NCBI GenBank assembly: GCA_026936325.1
Contig: JAPTHN010000007.1
Span: 22,159,974 to 22,223,973 of the forward strand
DNA length: 64,000 nt
Reading direction: 5' to 3'
Source of the DNA: Platynereis dumerilii
Taxonomy: Eukaryota; Annelida; Polychaeta; Phyllodocida; Nereididae
In this document: piece by piece, positions 1 to 13,330 of the stretch
How positions within the stretch are numbered: the first letter of the stretch is position 1
How the letters are laid out: every line of letters begins with the position of its first letter
Position numbers and translations under genes: made by a program
Notes under the pieces: generated by a model
What the model saw: only the letters and a program-made list of their open reading frames with translations
What the model was told of the DNA's origin: nothing
The model's database searches: none

Positions 1-1587
1 CTCAGCTACATGTGAGTCTGAACATGTTATCTAGGGAAAATTTGGTGTAGGACAGCTCCTGCGAGCAAAATATCAGTGTTTGCCAATGTGCTGTCATTAC
101 AAGCATATACATTTTAAAGTCTTCACTAGTTTTGGATGTGTTACATTTCTTTTTTTTTCAAAAATGGCAAGTGCAAAACTTGAATCCTGATATATGGAGT
201 GTTTTCTTAATTTTCTGAACTTACATTTTTTTTTGAAATGGGAACAATTCAATTTATGTGACAAATGTGACTTTCTTAAACTTACTCTGTGCGTTCTGCA
301 ACAATTTTTAAAATAAATTGGTGAAATCAAATATTTTGTACGCGATTGACATTCAAAGGCCTCATATAGTTTGCATTTGCGGGAGGATGGGATTTCTCAG
401 ACAAGAACACAAATATAATTCTCTGTCAGAATTTGCAAAGAAAAAGAAACTGCACTTGGAATATAAGTATTCTTATCAGGTCTGCCATACAGGAATATCA
501 AGTTACTGCTCTTTGCAGAACAAATAACCCCTCCCCTCTATGTTGACAGATTGGCTTAATTGACTCATTTGACACCTTACAAGGACACATTGCGGACCAC
601 TGACCACATCTATATCTCTTGGGTAAATAAATGGACCACACACAATTGCCCTGGCTTATTCCTTTTACTTCATGAATATCGCTTGACAAGCCCTAACAAT
701 ATTTTGTATGCTTCTTGTTAGAAATGGCTTTCATGGGTTGCAAGGAGTTATGATTGAGAGGAAGCTGAAGCAGATGCTTATTTATTTCTATTGCGTTTCG
801 AAACTTTCTCCATCCGCATTTAACAAAGATAATACACAGTTGTTACAATCAATGGATTTGAAAGAAGTTAATGTCATTCATAGAAATTGCGCCAGGCTGA
901 ATTACATGACTGGACAGGCGAATAGTCCATGTGGAAACTTACTTTTGTAATTTTTCACGCTTTCTGTGCACAACATTGGATATGTCTGTATTTTGCGAGG
1001 AAATTGACAACTCCAGTTGGTATGTCTACAGTGGGTTCAATTGTGAAAGAATTATTTTGACATAATACTTAATATCACATAAATGGAGATTAGTTGCACT
1101 CTTTTGTTAGATTGACTAATCAAATGGTAGAATAATCTAATGTCAGATAAAAAATGTTTTTTTTTAATGAATTAGTTGATAAAATGTGCAGCTAAATTGT
1201 AGACATTCACCCGCAGACATTTCAACAGCAAGAAAAAAGACATAAATTAACATAAGGTCGTTGCTAAAGCAAAACAATAAACTGGCTACAAGAAAGCAGC
1301 AAAACCGTTCTGGTTTCCAATTTCTTTTAAAATATTGTGGAATTGACCAAAAAAGTATATCAAATTTTAAAGAACTAAAAAGTTCAGAGTTATGCACAAT
1401 CATTTAATTTTGTGTTAGTCCTGTGTGAGAAGACATATTTTGCTCCGTCTGTACTGACTAACAATGCTCTTTGATAAAATTTCCTGTCCAGATGACAGAT
1501 GACATTTTAATCACCAGTTGTGCATTACTGTACTAGTACCAGGATGTTATTCAACACCTGTCGGTTGGAGCAGTTAGACGACATTTG

Positions 1588-1945
1588 GGCCATTTTGAAC
1601 TGTGGCTGGTATCGATCTGTAGTGATCCATGGCGATCTTGATTGATACGGAGTGATCGATCTGGAGTGATCCGTGGTGATCCGTATCTATTAATCAAAAT
1701 TAATATTAATAAATGTACTTTTCTGTACCAAATAACTTATGGATATGTTTCCTTAATCAATATGTTCAATTGTTAGTTTGATTTTATTTGTTCTTTGACT
1801 TATAATCCTAAAAAATTGACATGATTGATTTTCACTAAAAGTTGATTAGTGGATCACTACAGATAGAGTTATATGATCTCAGATCACTACAGATCACTCT
1901 TTATACGGACCGCTCTGGATCGCTATGTTGAGCCATTTTAAGATG
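1588..1945. mobile_element. Palindromic element with GTAGTGATC words
   Basis: The two ends read as imperfect inverted copies: GGCCATTTT...CTGTAGTGATCC on the left and GGATCACTACAG...AGCCATTTTAAGATGG on the right. The arms of about 110 bp are built from a repeated word close to GATCTGTAGTGATC, and an AT-rich centre separates them. No ORF of note is present. It looks like a non-autonomous foldback or MITE-type DNA element; the superfamily is not clear and no target duplication was found. Confidence 0.5.
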
Positions 1946-2562
1946 GTGGTACTGTACATCAGGTAAAAGGCATACTCATCTGATCAGAGATGGCGGGTGA
2001 TTTTCAAGTACCATCTGGAGGGTCAGAGCAAAATATAGCAATTTGAATTTCGACTTGCTCTAGTGGCACTTGTCTGTGGTTTGCAATGAATTGCTTCATG
2101 GCAATCATCGAGGGGTCGTATGACGTAAAATCCACCTCCTCCATGAGGATATGCGGTTTTTCATCCTTTTTTGTGAGTTGCAAATTAGTCGTATCATAAT
2201 TGGGCTGGTCATATTATTTTCAGATTAACAAGTGACTCACAAGAAAGAATTATATTTTTTGTACAACACTTGCAGTCATGCACTAAATCCACATGTTAGC
2301 AGGGATTAGAAACTTTTTGCATGTTTTCAAAACATCAAAAAGATAGATCAGTCCTGACCAACATATTAGCAGTTTCTTGTGGATTTGTAATGATATGCTG
2401 AGGGAAGGTCACAAGTCACACAGCTGAAACTGTGAATATACCACCGTGACATCATTATGCTAACACTGACATCACATGAGCACTGTGGCAGTTGAAAACA
2501 TAGCACACTAATATGAGACCTGTTATAACATCACCCCTTGTTGAGATAAAATCTAGCAGTAC

Positions 2563-2843
2563 CTTTTATTCTCTGAGGATGAATATTTCCTGATTATTTC
2601 CTCAATTAAACAAGACATGTGCTTTGCTTTCATGTTATCTATGGCACTCAGGTCAGGTGTCCCAGGGGAGCTTGTCACGGGGACGGAATAAACCTTGGAT
2701 TTATACTGGTGTTTATCCATTCCTTTCAAAAGCTCATTACGGATGTTTCTGAGATCATTTGTTTTCTCTATCAGAGTATAAATCATAATCATCACACAGT
2801 TGGTTCCTCTTAAACATAACAGTGAGTAACAAATGGAAACTGT
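2563..2843 (-). CDS. Exon-like conserved ORF, function unknown (copy 1)
   Basis: On the minus strand an open stretch of 281 bp is bounded by a good acceptor (TTTATTTCTCAG, phase 0) and a GT donor (AAAAG|GTACTG). It ends in RNELLKGMDKHQYKSKVYS, then VPVTSSPGTPDLSAIDNM and CLIEEIIRKYSS. The same peptide recurs at 13,085-13,330 and, more decayed, at 11,195-11,345, so it was coding before duplication. The VxxTSSPGTPDLxxI...LIEEII pattern loosely resembles the C-terminal part of a Roc-type GTPase domain, but this is only a guess from pattern. No flanking exons were identified. It may be an exon of a live gene or a pseudo-exon. Confidence 0.4.
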
Positions 2844-2915
2844 CTGAGAAATAAAGCCACTTTTGTGATTTTTTGTAGTACCACTACATACAATAGTTAT
2901 ACCTGTATATATATA

Positions 2916-3090
2916 CAGTAGTCCCTGCGTTGTAAGACCCCCATTGTAAGACCACCTCGCCTTATGTGACCGCCTTCCTCCGGCATTAAGTAGTATTTTT
3001 AGTTCATTTTGCACCCCCACAAAAGACTGCACCCCCGCAAGAGACCACTTCATGACTGCAGAAGGTGATCTTATAACGCAGGGACCACTG
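2916..3090. mobile_element. Tc1/pogo-type MITE, 175 bp
   Basis: Terminal inverted repeats of about 26 bp: CAGTAGTCCCTGCGTTGTAA at the left, and the right end reads CAGTGGTCCCTGCGTTATAA on the minus strand. The left flank is TA and the right flank CA, compatible with a TA target duplication that has mutated on one side. The interior has alternating C-rich and AT stretches and no ORF. TIRs starting CAGTRGTCCC and TA insertion are usual for pogo/Tigger-like members of Tc1/mariner. Confidence 0.75.
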
Positions 3091-3779
3091 CATACAATTA
3101 ACATGCAGAACAAAATTAATTTTGCAGCAATCAAAATAAGCCATTTTTTCGTTATTTTGATCTAAAATTTGTACTCCACTCCTTTGTGTTTCGCTTTTCA
3201 GGCTTATTTTTTGCAGATCTGCGTCATACGTGTTCCTTAAAAACAACACCTAAAAAATGGAGGCAAACCATTCATTGAATATACAATGAACATCATTCAT
3301 TTATAGCAACATACACAAAATAGGTGTACACCTTTTCATTTTACATAATGGGCCGACGTGCATGATTTTGATGTGGCATTTGATAACATTATTTATAATT
3401 GCTCGAATCACATCCATCATAAAAAACAAAATGCCAGAAGTTGTTCTTTTATACTTTTTATATATTTTGGCTACATACATTGTACATTGTACGTGGAAGG
3501 GAATAGTAGGCATCGGAAACCACATAACTTTCCATGACCGATTATTACAGAAGTAGCAGGACATTTTGAAGCACCATAAAATTATTCTTCAATGTAAGGG
3601 CTGTAGGTTGAGTTCTTTTATAAAAAAAAACTGATTGCAGAAAGGCAGTATTTTCCAACATTATTAACGCGATGGAATATTGCAGAAACACAACTTTCCA
3701 ACAGAAAAAAGCTTATTTTTCAAAATCACAAGTTCCTTTTTGCACTTAGCGGACAATATGTTTAAAAGATAACAATTTA

Positions 3780-4400
3780 GGGTGAGGTTCCTTGAGTCGG
3801 ACACTTAGATTCTGTGCAGTAAAAAAAATCTTACTCGGCCTAGCCAATTGCTCATTGATTGTCAACTATAGGACCTCAAATTAAACATAATTAGTCAAAT
3901 TTAACAGAAAATTCACAATTGGCACAACAAAGGAACTAAATTAGTGGTTACATTTCTGAAATAAACAAATACTGAGTGTATTTTTGAGTTGGACCACTTT
4001 GCTGTAGAAATATGACATTAAAGCTCCGGGTGCTTTAGATGCTTCCCTTCAAGTAGAAATGCCAACATTAGAGCACAAAATCGGTTAAACTTACTTCGAA
4101 CTGAATGACTCAGAAACTGATGTCAGATCAAAACCATGACCTTGGCTTGCAAAGATACCATAAACATGACAAAATTTTACTAAAATTCCCTATAATTGTT
4201 TACACAAAATTCAGAGAAAAGCAGGGTGTCAACCCCATCTATTGGGCTGTGAGAAAAAACCAATATACTATGTTAAAATCAATTCTGATGCTTTTGAATG
4301 GATGGACCAAGTCTTAGGTACCAAATTCATTGAAATGTAATAAAAAAGAGTCGGCTGTTCCAATGCTATTTAAAGTGTCCGACGCATTGGAATCTTGCCC
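3780..4400. mobile_element. Non-autonomous DNA element with 30-bp TIRs
   Basis: The left end GGGTGAGGTTCCTTGAGTCG and the right end (minus strand GGGCAAGATTCCAATGCGTC) are inverted copies that continue into GGACACTT on both sides. TA lies directly outside both ends. The 621-bp interior holds only a 70-codon ORF with no recognised domain. A GGG start fits Harbinger or Tc1-like groups; I cannot decide between them. Confidence 0.65.
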
Positions 4401-4861
4401 TATAACTGCTGTACATAGTAATAACGTTTGTGCATCCTAAGCATGTGAACTTGTGGGATGAGAAAGGAAGGGTAAACCTGGGGCATCCTCTGCTGGCCTA
4501 CTACTTGCCCCAGCCTACATATATTTGCACAAGAAAACCAATGCTGTCAGCCGTCAGTCATTCATCCTATACCAGGGTGTCAAGTTAGTCAATACAACCA
4601 ATCTGCCAATATCTGAGAGAATGGTTCTGCAAATAGTAAGTCACACGATATGCTGGTGTGGATTGACCTGATAAGAAGGCTTATATTCTCTAGCCATCAC
4701 TCATCTCTCTCTTTCATGGCTTCCACAGTTTCAGCCAGATAAAACAATCTCAGATTCCTGCATAAGTGCATGCAGTGCTCTATTCATGTCTCCTTCTATT
4801 GTTCCATCATCTGCAGTGCCCTCAAAATATTAATAGAGCTACTCCTTAAAAGAGAAATTTA

Positions 4862-5695
4862 GTGCTGTGGCAATGGAGCACATTTGGGAGATAACCCCAA
4901 CAGAAGGTATAACAAAGCACAACCTAAACTGTCTTGTGCAGAATATTGTCTGGGATCTGAAAAATATGGTTGTGGTGATTTCAAAGGTGTCTGACATGTT
5001 CAAAAGAGCATATATCTGATGTAAAGTAAGTTACGAAAACGAAAAAAATTAAAAATCACTTTTCTGCCTGTCTGGGCTCCCCTATGAAACTTAAATGCTT
5101 CAAAATGGTCCTAACTGATGCCAATGGGTGTAGAATAGTATATTATAGGTTAGTTATTGTAATATTTTCTATATTTGACAAAAAGGGGTGTTTTAATGTC
5201 AAAAATTAGCAAAAAAATATTTCATTTTCAGATTTCCGAGCCACTTAAATTGCATAATACCAGAGAACGATTCATCAAATGTGAACATATTATACATCAA
5301 AATTTTCCTTATTTAGTCCTCTATCCAGTGGAATATAACATATGTAGGTCTGAGTAATAATGTAGCCACAAGAAGACAAAATGCTTCCCCTTACCCTTAT
5401 TTTTCGAAAATCGCATAACTTTTGCATCTGCAACAAGAAATGTGCAAAAAAGATATTTAGTGAATAACTATTGACCACATTAGCAAAAGAAGCTCTGATG
5501 AATGCAATCCTTCCTTATTCAGTACATTTTGGGTGCTTTATGGGTTTAATTACTATATATATGGTAGTTCATGCATACATTATGGCATAGTATAGGAATG
5601 GCCCCCTAATCAACACAATCACGACAGCATTTCCTACCAGCAATTACAACTTGCATTTATGTCTGATTTCATGTTTCTCTTTCAAATTATAACTT
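4862..5695 (+). repeat. Large inverted repeat, left arm
   Basis: About 830 bp that is the reverse complement of 8,895-9,728. Both outer ends start at the word GTGCTGTGGCA and both inner ends lie near AAATCAGA. Identity is high by eye, with small indels. A 62-codon ORF is preserved in both arms (5,290-5,478 minus and 9,097-9,285 plus; shared words FFAHFLLQMQ and SSCGYIITQTY). It has no recognised domain and probably reflects recent duplication, not selection. Confidence 0.85.
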
Positions 5696-8600
5696 ATTCA
5701 ATTACAATGTTTCATATTTTCTACATTGTGCGATATCATTCACATATAGGCCTTGGTTTTTTATGACCATGAACTCTAAATCAGATGTTGTAATGTCATT
5801 ATTAATTATTTACGTAATTTCATTTGTGCAGTAGGTGTTGTTTTTGCTTTTTTGAAAATGTCTTCGTGCTTGCTTTAAGAGCTTTTCGATAAGTGACATA
5901 AGATTTTTTTGGGAGCAAGTCACACCCCAACAAAGAGAATCACCACCAAGGGCCCTATACCAAGACAAACAAGAAACTAACTTTGCTGAAAAAAACTTGC
6001 ATCAGAAAGATTGCAACCTTTTTCAATGCAACAAAATTAGGAGGGTGATATTGCAGATAGGCTGCAGTGACTACCCTACAAAGAAGACATAATCCCGGGG
6101 ACATAATAACTGTCCTGTAAGATTTTGTGGAAGTATAATTTATACACAAGCATAGAAAAACTAAACCTGCTACATGTAGGTGCTACTGAAGTTTATTTCT
6201 GAATGCAATATTAGTTCTACTGAACGATAACAAAACAACCATGTGCAGCTGACATTATCTAAATGCACAGCTTGTAAAAATACTCTTGGAACCATCCTGC
6301 ATCCAACGAAAATTCTTACAAAAGAATATCCCAGAAATGTGAGAAGAAAAATGCTATTGCTTGTGGAAATTGAAACAGCATCTTGACAATTCAGAGGGTT
6401 TCTTCTGGTCACTGAACGCAGACGCAAAAAGTGACATCATGCAGTCAAGTGAAGTCACAATCAAGAAAACACAGCAAAAAGCGTCTGAATTGCTTGAACA
6501 CATAGCAACTGTTACAATCACAAACTTAGAGACATTTTCTAAATGGAAATAAAGAGCTGAAGGGATGAGGAAGCTTCCAGGTCCAGACCTGGCTAGGAAT
6601 TCAGAATGCCATGCTGAAGATACCTTTGTCCGCCCACATGTACCTGGAGGTATGTTTCTCAACATACAAAGGCATACTTACCAGATGGAATATGGTCACA
6701 AGCTGTCGAAGAACCATCATTTCCACACTGCATGATTTGCAGTGTTGCTCCATCAACCCAACCAGTGTTGGTGCGGTTGATGGAGTATATTATGTCCCAC
6801 CACCTTTTGGCAGAAGCATAGATTGTAAATATTTTACAATCTATATATATTGTGAGGATCCAAGGACCTCGGTCCACGAAGGCTTTTGTCCGATTTTGCC
6901 CCACCACTTTAAGAATGAAACTGATGCCCCTGTGATTTGAATTGCACTGAACTTCCTAAAAAAATGTCAAACTGGGCAATATGTGAAAACATGTGAAAAC
7001 CATCACATAATTATATTGGTGTTTCTAATTCTATGCTGATGATTTGCCATTGGAAGTCTAATTGAACAGCGGATGCTGGTGGGCAGTGTGCCCACATCAA
7101 CCTATGTACCTTGTAAAATCTGGGTGTTAAAAGTTCTTAAAAATCATGGTAGAATCAGGATAATAGCTGGTCCTGACATTCAGAGCAGTTTCAGTAGGGC
7201 TGTATTGAAGCTCTCCAATGATGGTACTTGGATTGCACCAATTGGTACCAAGTCCCAGTTATCAACGGATTGTCCTGGGGATGAGGCTGTACTGATACTT
7301 GTCATGATGCACAACTTGTCATTGCAATATTGTCTAGCAGGTGCCGATGTACTTTGCACATATTGTGGGTTGTTAATGGCAGTTCCTCCTCCCATCGCCT
7401 TGAAAAATGGAATTGCAGTTCCCGGCTTTTTGCGGCATGCAATTCCTAGTAACAAACCCGGCAACCCTCCATTGCACCATCTCAATGGAATAGTGTTGCA
7501 TTGTCTCTACAGATCCCAGATGAAACATACTCGAGGTGTGGGCGCACTGAGGACTTGTATGCTTGCCCTGTAATGTTCTAGCGACATTAGCTCGGGGTTC
7601 GTCTCAGGAATCCCTGTGTTCATGTTTCCTTGTTAATCACATTCTCAGCAAAATATTATGCGTCATTTCACAGAGGAAATGAGTTGAGTGATCCCTGAAT
7701 GTCTTTAGAAGCAGCAGAGAAACATTTCAGAGTCAATGGTCATCACACCAGTGATGTAGTGGAGGTAGGTAGATCCGAGGCTGAGCTGAGAAGGAACGCG
7801 AGGCGGGAGCCACTGAGACTGAGGCCGAGGCCTTCAAAAGTGGCTCAAAACGCCCTAGACCTCAGACACTGCAGCAAATCACTGACGAATATGGTTGTTG
7901 ATGTCAAGTGGCGAATTACTACATCTTTTTGAGGCCAAGCAGTTCAGATTATAATGATTATGGAGAAATTGAAGGAATACTCAGAGCAAGCAAGAGTTCT
8001 GACTGGTCAATAGGAAATGATATGGCATGTCGGTTGTTGTGCACTCCAGTTATGACTAGCTAGTGTATTGATGTGACTACATGATTCTATGCATGATTTT
8101 CCGGATGGCAAGTCATTTTGGTTTGCATAAGTCACACAAAACTATTGAAAACAAAACTTTAAATCCAAATGTTGGATCAACACTGTTTTGACAATGTATC
8201 AAATGTTGATGGAAAGTAAGCAGCAGACCTACATTTTTCTTTGTATTTCATAATAACCAATTTTTACTGTTACACCATTGTCAAAATGTGGTTATTTCTC
8301 CTTTCTAGCAAGCCAGCAGTCATCCATGTTATGTTGCAGTTGACTCACTTCATTTTTCTCCAAAAAATATTTACTTAAAATGATGAAATTATATTATGAA
8401 GTGTGACACAGCAGCTGGAACAATTGTTATTTGGAAAGCTGCATACATTGTAAGTACAACGCACCAGATCGTTTCAACACTTTTCTTGATTCCCTGTCAA
8501 AAGTGGTCCATCAAGCCAACTTTAGTTCAAACATTTCACAATTAAATCCTAAATTAAATTATAAAGTATCTACAGATCTGCTGTTTTGTGGCAAAAATCA

Positions 8601-8894
8601 AATTGCATTTTACCCTTGGAACCTTAAAAATGGTGTGCATCCTCACTTGGGAACAACCAGAATCCTTATAAGAAACAGTCTGCTGTTTTCCATAATTCAC
8701 TAATATGTTCCTTAGTAACAAAGAAGAAATTAACAACTCAGCTTCATCATCAAGACTGTCGATCATAATATCTCTTTTGGAGTAATGACAAATTTCTGAT
8801 ATTGGCGAAATAAGGGTATGGGTTTGACTCCCTTTGGTCACATACATTAGAAAACTCATGTATGTCATATATCACTGCCTGGAGGACAAAATAG
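5696..8894. other. Spacer between inverted repeats, no confident gene
   Basis: About 3.2 kb of unique-looking AT-rich DNA. It contains two small hairpins (6,733-6,786 around TCCATCAACC/GGTTGATGGA, and 6,821-6,845 around AGATTGTAAA/TTTACAATCT). A 166-codon plus-strand ORF at 7,073-7,573 has a comparable ORF on the opposite strand and no recognisable domain. I see no RNA gene or promoter. Confidence 0.5.
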
Positions 8895-9728
8895 GGAAAG
8901 CAAGAAATCAGATATATAGGCAGGTTGTTGATTGCCTGGTGAGAATTGCTGTCGTGATTGCGTTGATTGGGGGCCATTCCTATATTATGCCATAATATAT
9001 GCCTGAACCACAATATGTACTGTAATTAAACCCATAAATCACCCAAAATGTACTGAATAAAGAAGGATTGCATTCATCAGAGCTTCTGTTGTTAATGTGG
9101 TCAATTGTCATTCATTAAACATCTTTTTTGCACATTTCTTATTGCAGATGCAAAATTTATGCGATTTTCGAAAAATAAGGGTAAGGGGAAGCATTTTGTC
9201 TTCTTGTGGCTACATTATTACTCAGACCTACATGTTTTATATGCCACTGGATAGAGGACTAAATAAGGAAAATTTTGATGTATAATATGTTCACATTTGA
9301 TGAATAGTTCTCTGGTATTATGCAATTTAAGTGGCTCGGAAATCTGAAAATGAAATATTTTTTTGCTAATTTTTGACATTAAAACACCCCTGCTTTGTCA
9401 AATATAGAAAATATTACAATAACTAACATATAATATACTATTCTACACACATTGGCATCAGTTAGGACCATTTTGAAGCATTTAAGTTTCATAGGGGAGC
9501 CCAGACAGGCAGAAAAGTGATTTTTAATTTTTTTTCGTTTTCGTAACTTACTTTACATCAGATATATGCTCTTTTGAACATGTCAGACACCTTTGAAATC
9601 ACCACAACCATCTTTTCATGATCCCAGACAATATTCTGCACAAGATGGTATAGGTTGTGCTTTGTTATACCTTCTGTTGGGGTTACTCCCTGTTTTAAGC
9701 CTCTTTTGAGAATATGCCACAGCACTAT
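8895..9728 (-). repeat. Large inverted repeat, right arm
   Basis: This is the reverse complement of 4,862-5,695, and its outer end is the reverse complement of GTGCTGTGGCA. It abuts segmental copy B directly, so inversion and duplication in this region may be linked. It contains a 62-codon shadow ORF shared with the left arm. Confidence 0.85.
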
Positions 9729-11194
9729 ACATACAAACTCTAAAAAATGTCGGGACAAAATTGGTTTTTTAGATTCAAAATGTTTTTTTGAAAAAGCAAA
9801 TTTCAATACAAAAAACCAACATGGAACTTGCCAGTTGTTTTGTAATGGGAAATTGCGGATTTCTTTTCATAAATATCTTGTTAGCTTACTCTACATTCTG
9901 CAACCATTATTTTTTTGAATTGGCAAAGTTTAATAATTTCTATGCAATTGATATTCAAAGCGCACCTCAATATCTGTGTATGTGGAGGAAATATCTCAAG
10001 GCAAGAATACAAATTTATATGATTTTGAGTCAGAATTTGCAAAGAAAAAAAAAAGTGTTCACATTCTTATCACGTTTACCACACATGAATATCAGGTTAC
10101 TGCTATTTGCTGAACAAAGAGCCCCTCCCCTCAATGGTGACAGATTGCCTTAATTGACTCATTTGACACCTTACAAGGATGCATTGCCGACCACTGACCA
10201 TATCTCTGGCAAATAAATTGGCCACATATGATTACCTTGGCTTATTCCTTTTATTTCATGAATATCACACAATGAGCCACACCAGTATTATTTTCATAAG
10301 ACAATTCTTCCTGTAAAGAATTGCTATTATGTTGTGCCAAGAGTTATGATTATGAGAAGAGGTAGAAGCAGATGCTTGTTCATGTGTGTTGCTCGTCTAT
10401 ACTGTCTTTAGCATTTAGTATACTCAGGAAAGATAACAAACCATTATATTTTAAAAGTTGTTATAAAAACACAGAAGATGAAATTAAGTTCATCAATTTA
10501 TAATAATAAGTTGACACGTAATATGATGCATGGGTCATAATAGCCATACAATACAAGACAATGCTAGAAAAATAAAGTGGAGGCAAAATTATTGAACGTG
10601 AGATGTCAGATTGTGTGTCAAAATTGTCACCTATAGTTGAGAAAATATGAATTCTTTAGCAAATTTGATCTAATTAAAGGCTGAATAAGACCATTCAAAA
10701 ATCTTTCTTTGATTATAACCATCTTTTGAGTCATTGAAATGGTCAAAGGATTTTCTGTGTGGTTGCTTAATTTATCTGATTGTAACTTATTTCCTTAAAA
10801 TTTGTTTGGAAATAGCAGGCACACAATTCCACATTGCATCTGTTTATTTTCTTTGAAATTAATACAGAGCTATTAGAAGTGCAGTGTTTATTCCTTATCC
10901 AGCTGAAGCATATATGGGTAAAGTTTCAACAATAAATTTTACCTAACCAACCACTTAATTAATAACGATACTAAAATGTGCAATTTCTTAACATTTTGCC
11001 TTTTGGAAACCGCACAAAATTATGCCGGGTATATGGTTTCAGCCTACAATTGTGAGATTGGCAATATTATCACAGCTTGGGCAAAAGTCATCACTGTTTA
11101 AATCACATAGAGTATTGCCAATCCCTGGTTGAAAAGCCCACATGAAGAACAAAATCTCTTTTTGGGTTCAACAAGTTGATACACTGACTGTGAT

Positions 11195-11345
11195 GAGTAC
11201 TGATGACTCTGAATATTTGAATATCGGTCAGTATTTCCGGACATGTTGCCAGAAATGTGTTTCGCTTCCATGTTATGTATGGCACTCAGGTCGGGTGTCT
11301 AAGAGGAGCATGTGACAGGAACGAAGGACATGGTGGATTTGTAGT
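11195..11345 (-). pseudogene. Decayed exon copy 2
   Basis: The minus strand reads VPVTCSS, then one stop, then TPDLSAIHNMEAKH, matching the exon-like ORFs at 2,563-2,843 and 13,085-13,330. After this the frame diverges (ISGNMSGNTDRYSNI). It carries one internal stop and lacks the CLIEEIIRKYSS end, so it is a broken duplicate. Confidence 0.5.
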
Positions 11346-13084
11346 GATGCCTAATCTTCTTTGTAAAATGTTGGTATTTGCTTATCCTGGCTTACGATGT
11401 TTTCTTCGTCTCATATTTTGTACATAACAGAAATTCTATATACCCAGATGATAACTCTTATCTTTCTTCTCAGCAAATGACTTGTTTTTATGATAACGAG
11501 ATCATTCCTCAATAGCAACAACATTTCTGTTTGCACCACTGGTTCCTTGGCTTTCAGGTAATATCAGTGAAAAAATTCCCACTTACATTGTGTTGTCTTT
11601 ATGTTAAGGCCTGAGATGACAAAACACAGTGTGATCATGCCAAAAGCCTTGTTTTATAGTTTTAATTCCCATGTTAACATAAATATTCCACAGTGGACTT
11701 ATCATGTTTATGAATCACATCCATTTCATTTTCTGCTGAATATTTGCTTAGCTTATATGCAGGCTAACAATGCTCTTTCACACCAATTTCCTTTCCAATG
11801 ACAGGGTGCTATTTTAAGGAATTACCTCCATTTAGGCCTATATCACTGATAGCCTACCAAATACGCATTTCTGCACTAATAACCAGATGTCATTAGACTG
11901 TTTGTGTTTCACTTTGTGCCATCATTTGCTCATTATTCTAAATTCCTTACAAGCAAATTAGTGTACAGTAGGTCGACCTTGACAACAACATAAACAAGAG
12001 CAGGTACTGGCTCCACATCCCCAATGCCCTGCACAATCTACATCAACCTCAACAACAGTAGTGCATTCCCACAGTTTTCATGAATGTGTAGTTCCATGAT
12101 CACCACTAGGGGCAAAATAGTGCAAACCTGCATGTGGTGACACCTATGAATGGCCTGGCTTACTAAATTTAGAAATGGTGGCAGTCCCAGTCATGCTCAC
12201 AAGGATAGCTGGGAAATAAGTTAGCTTCCTACATTCGTATGATTTAATTGTAGATTTGGCAAGTTAATGGAGTTATAAGAACCTGTGGAAAGTATAAACA
12301 TTGTGCATGGTGAGGTATTGGAGATTTTTGATGGAAACCATGACATGGAGACTGAAACCATATCCTCCATGCCATAGCATGGGGGATAATTATTATTGCA
12401 TTGCCTAAGAGTATGTCATTGGATAGAAAGGTAACAATCCAAATTGCCTAAGATCATTGCCTAAGATCACTAGCCAATGTGATATCAAATGCAGAGGTCA
12501 TTCTTTCAGTGTTGACCTTCGACAGTAATGCATCATGGTATGTAGTAATTATTCCCTCAGAGATGTATTATAGTTGCTGCCAATTATATATCTCTTGTTT
12601 ATATAACGAAATACCATTTTTCCTCTGGTCTTCAATCTACAAGGATCTTACAACACCTCAGTTTCACTAGAATCATCTTTCCCAGCAGCTTCAAGTGCTG
12701 CCTATATATGGGACTTAAACATAAAAATAATGATATAGTATTTTCATATAGAGCCCATTCTAGATAAATCTGCTCACTGGTACTCACCATTCTGAATGGC
12801 AATCATACCAATCATTATATTCTCTGCAGTAGAATGTAAATGAATGGTAGGACAGTTAAGGAAAATCCTACTAATGCAGGAATAGGCCAGACCAACATCT
12901 TTCTTAATGAGTGTTTTTTGCCTCATTTTATTGCATTGCATTGTATAACTCAATAAACTCTGAATACATTACCAGAATTGCAGGCAATATTAAAACGGCC
13001 AGGAGTGCTGTATTGAAATACTGAAATGTTAACAACACTACTTGTTCGAATAAAATTGTACACTTCCTTTCATTCTCTTAACTT

Positions 13085-13330
13085 GCTTGTGTCCCCAGGA
13101 TGAATATTTCCTGATTATTTCCTCGATTAAACAAGACAGAAGCTTTGCTTCCATTTTATGTATGGCACCCAGGTCAGGTGTCCCAGGGGAGCTTGTCACA
13201 TGGATGGAATAAACCTGAGATTTATACTGGTGCCTATCCATTCCTTTCAAAAGCTCATTTCGGGTGCCTCTGCTATCATGCTTTTCTGCTTGATCAAAAT
13301 GAAGGATGCACAGTTGGTTCTCCGTAAACA
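13085..13330 (-). pseudogene. Exon-like ORF copy 3, splice sites eroded
   Basis: The minus strand reads RNELLKGMDRHQYKSQVYS, then HVTSSPGTPDLGAIHKMEAK and CLIEEIIRKYSS, very close to copy 1. The acceptor TTTCTCAG of copy 1 is replaced by a TAATACA sequence, and the GT donor position reads GC (ACAA|GCAAGT). The upstream part is in a different frame from copy 1 (FTVMFTENQLC here). Probably a duplicated, decaying exon; use of a GC donor cannot be excluded. Confidence 0.4.

Larger units (their letters stand above)
96..2850 (+). repeat. Segmental duplication copy A
   Basis: This segment matches 9,729-13,345 in the same orientation. Matching landmarks are 300-720 with 9,920-10,330 (the stretch from GCAATTGATATTCAAAG to the TTCATGAATATC word), 1,453-1,500 with 11,760-11,810, and 2,575-2,760 with 13,096-13,280. 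The copies differ by many substitutions and indels, so the duplication is old. No confident gene is seen in it apart from the minus-strand exon-like ORF listed separately. Confidence 0.75.

Noticed and set aside
7073-7573. 166-codon plus-strand ORF
   Set aside because: The opposite strand is equally open, no domain is visible and no splice or promoter context supports it.
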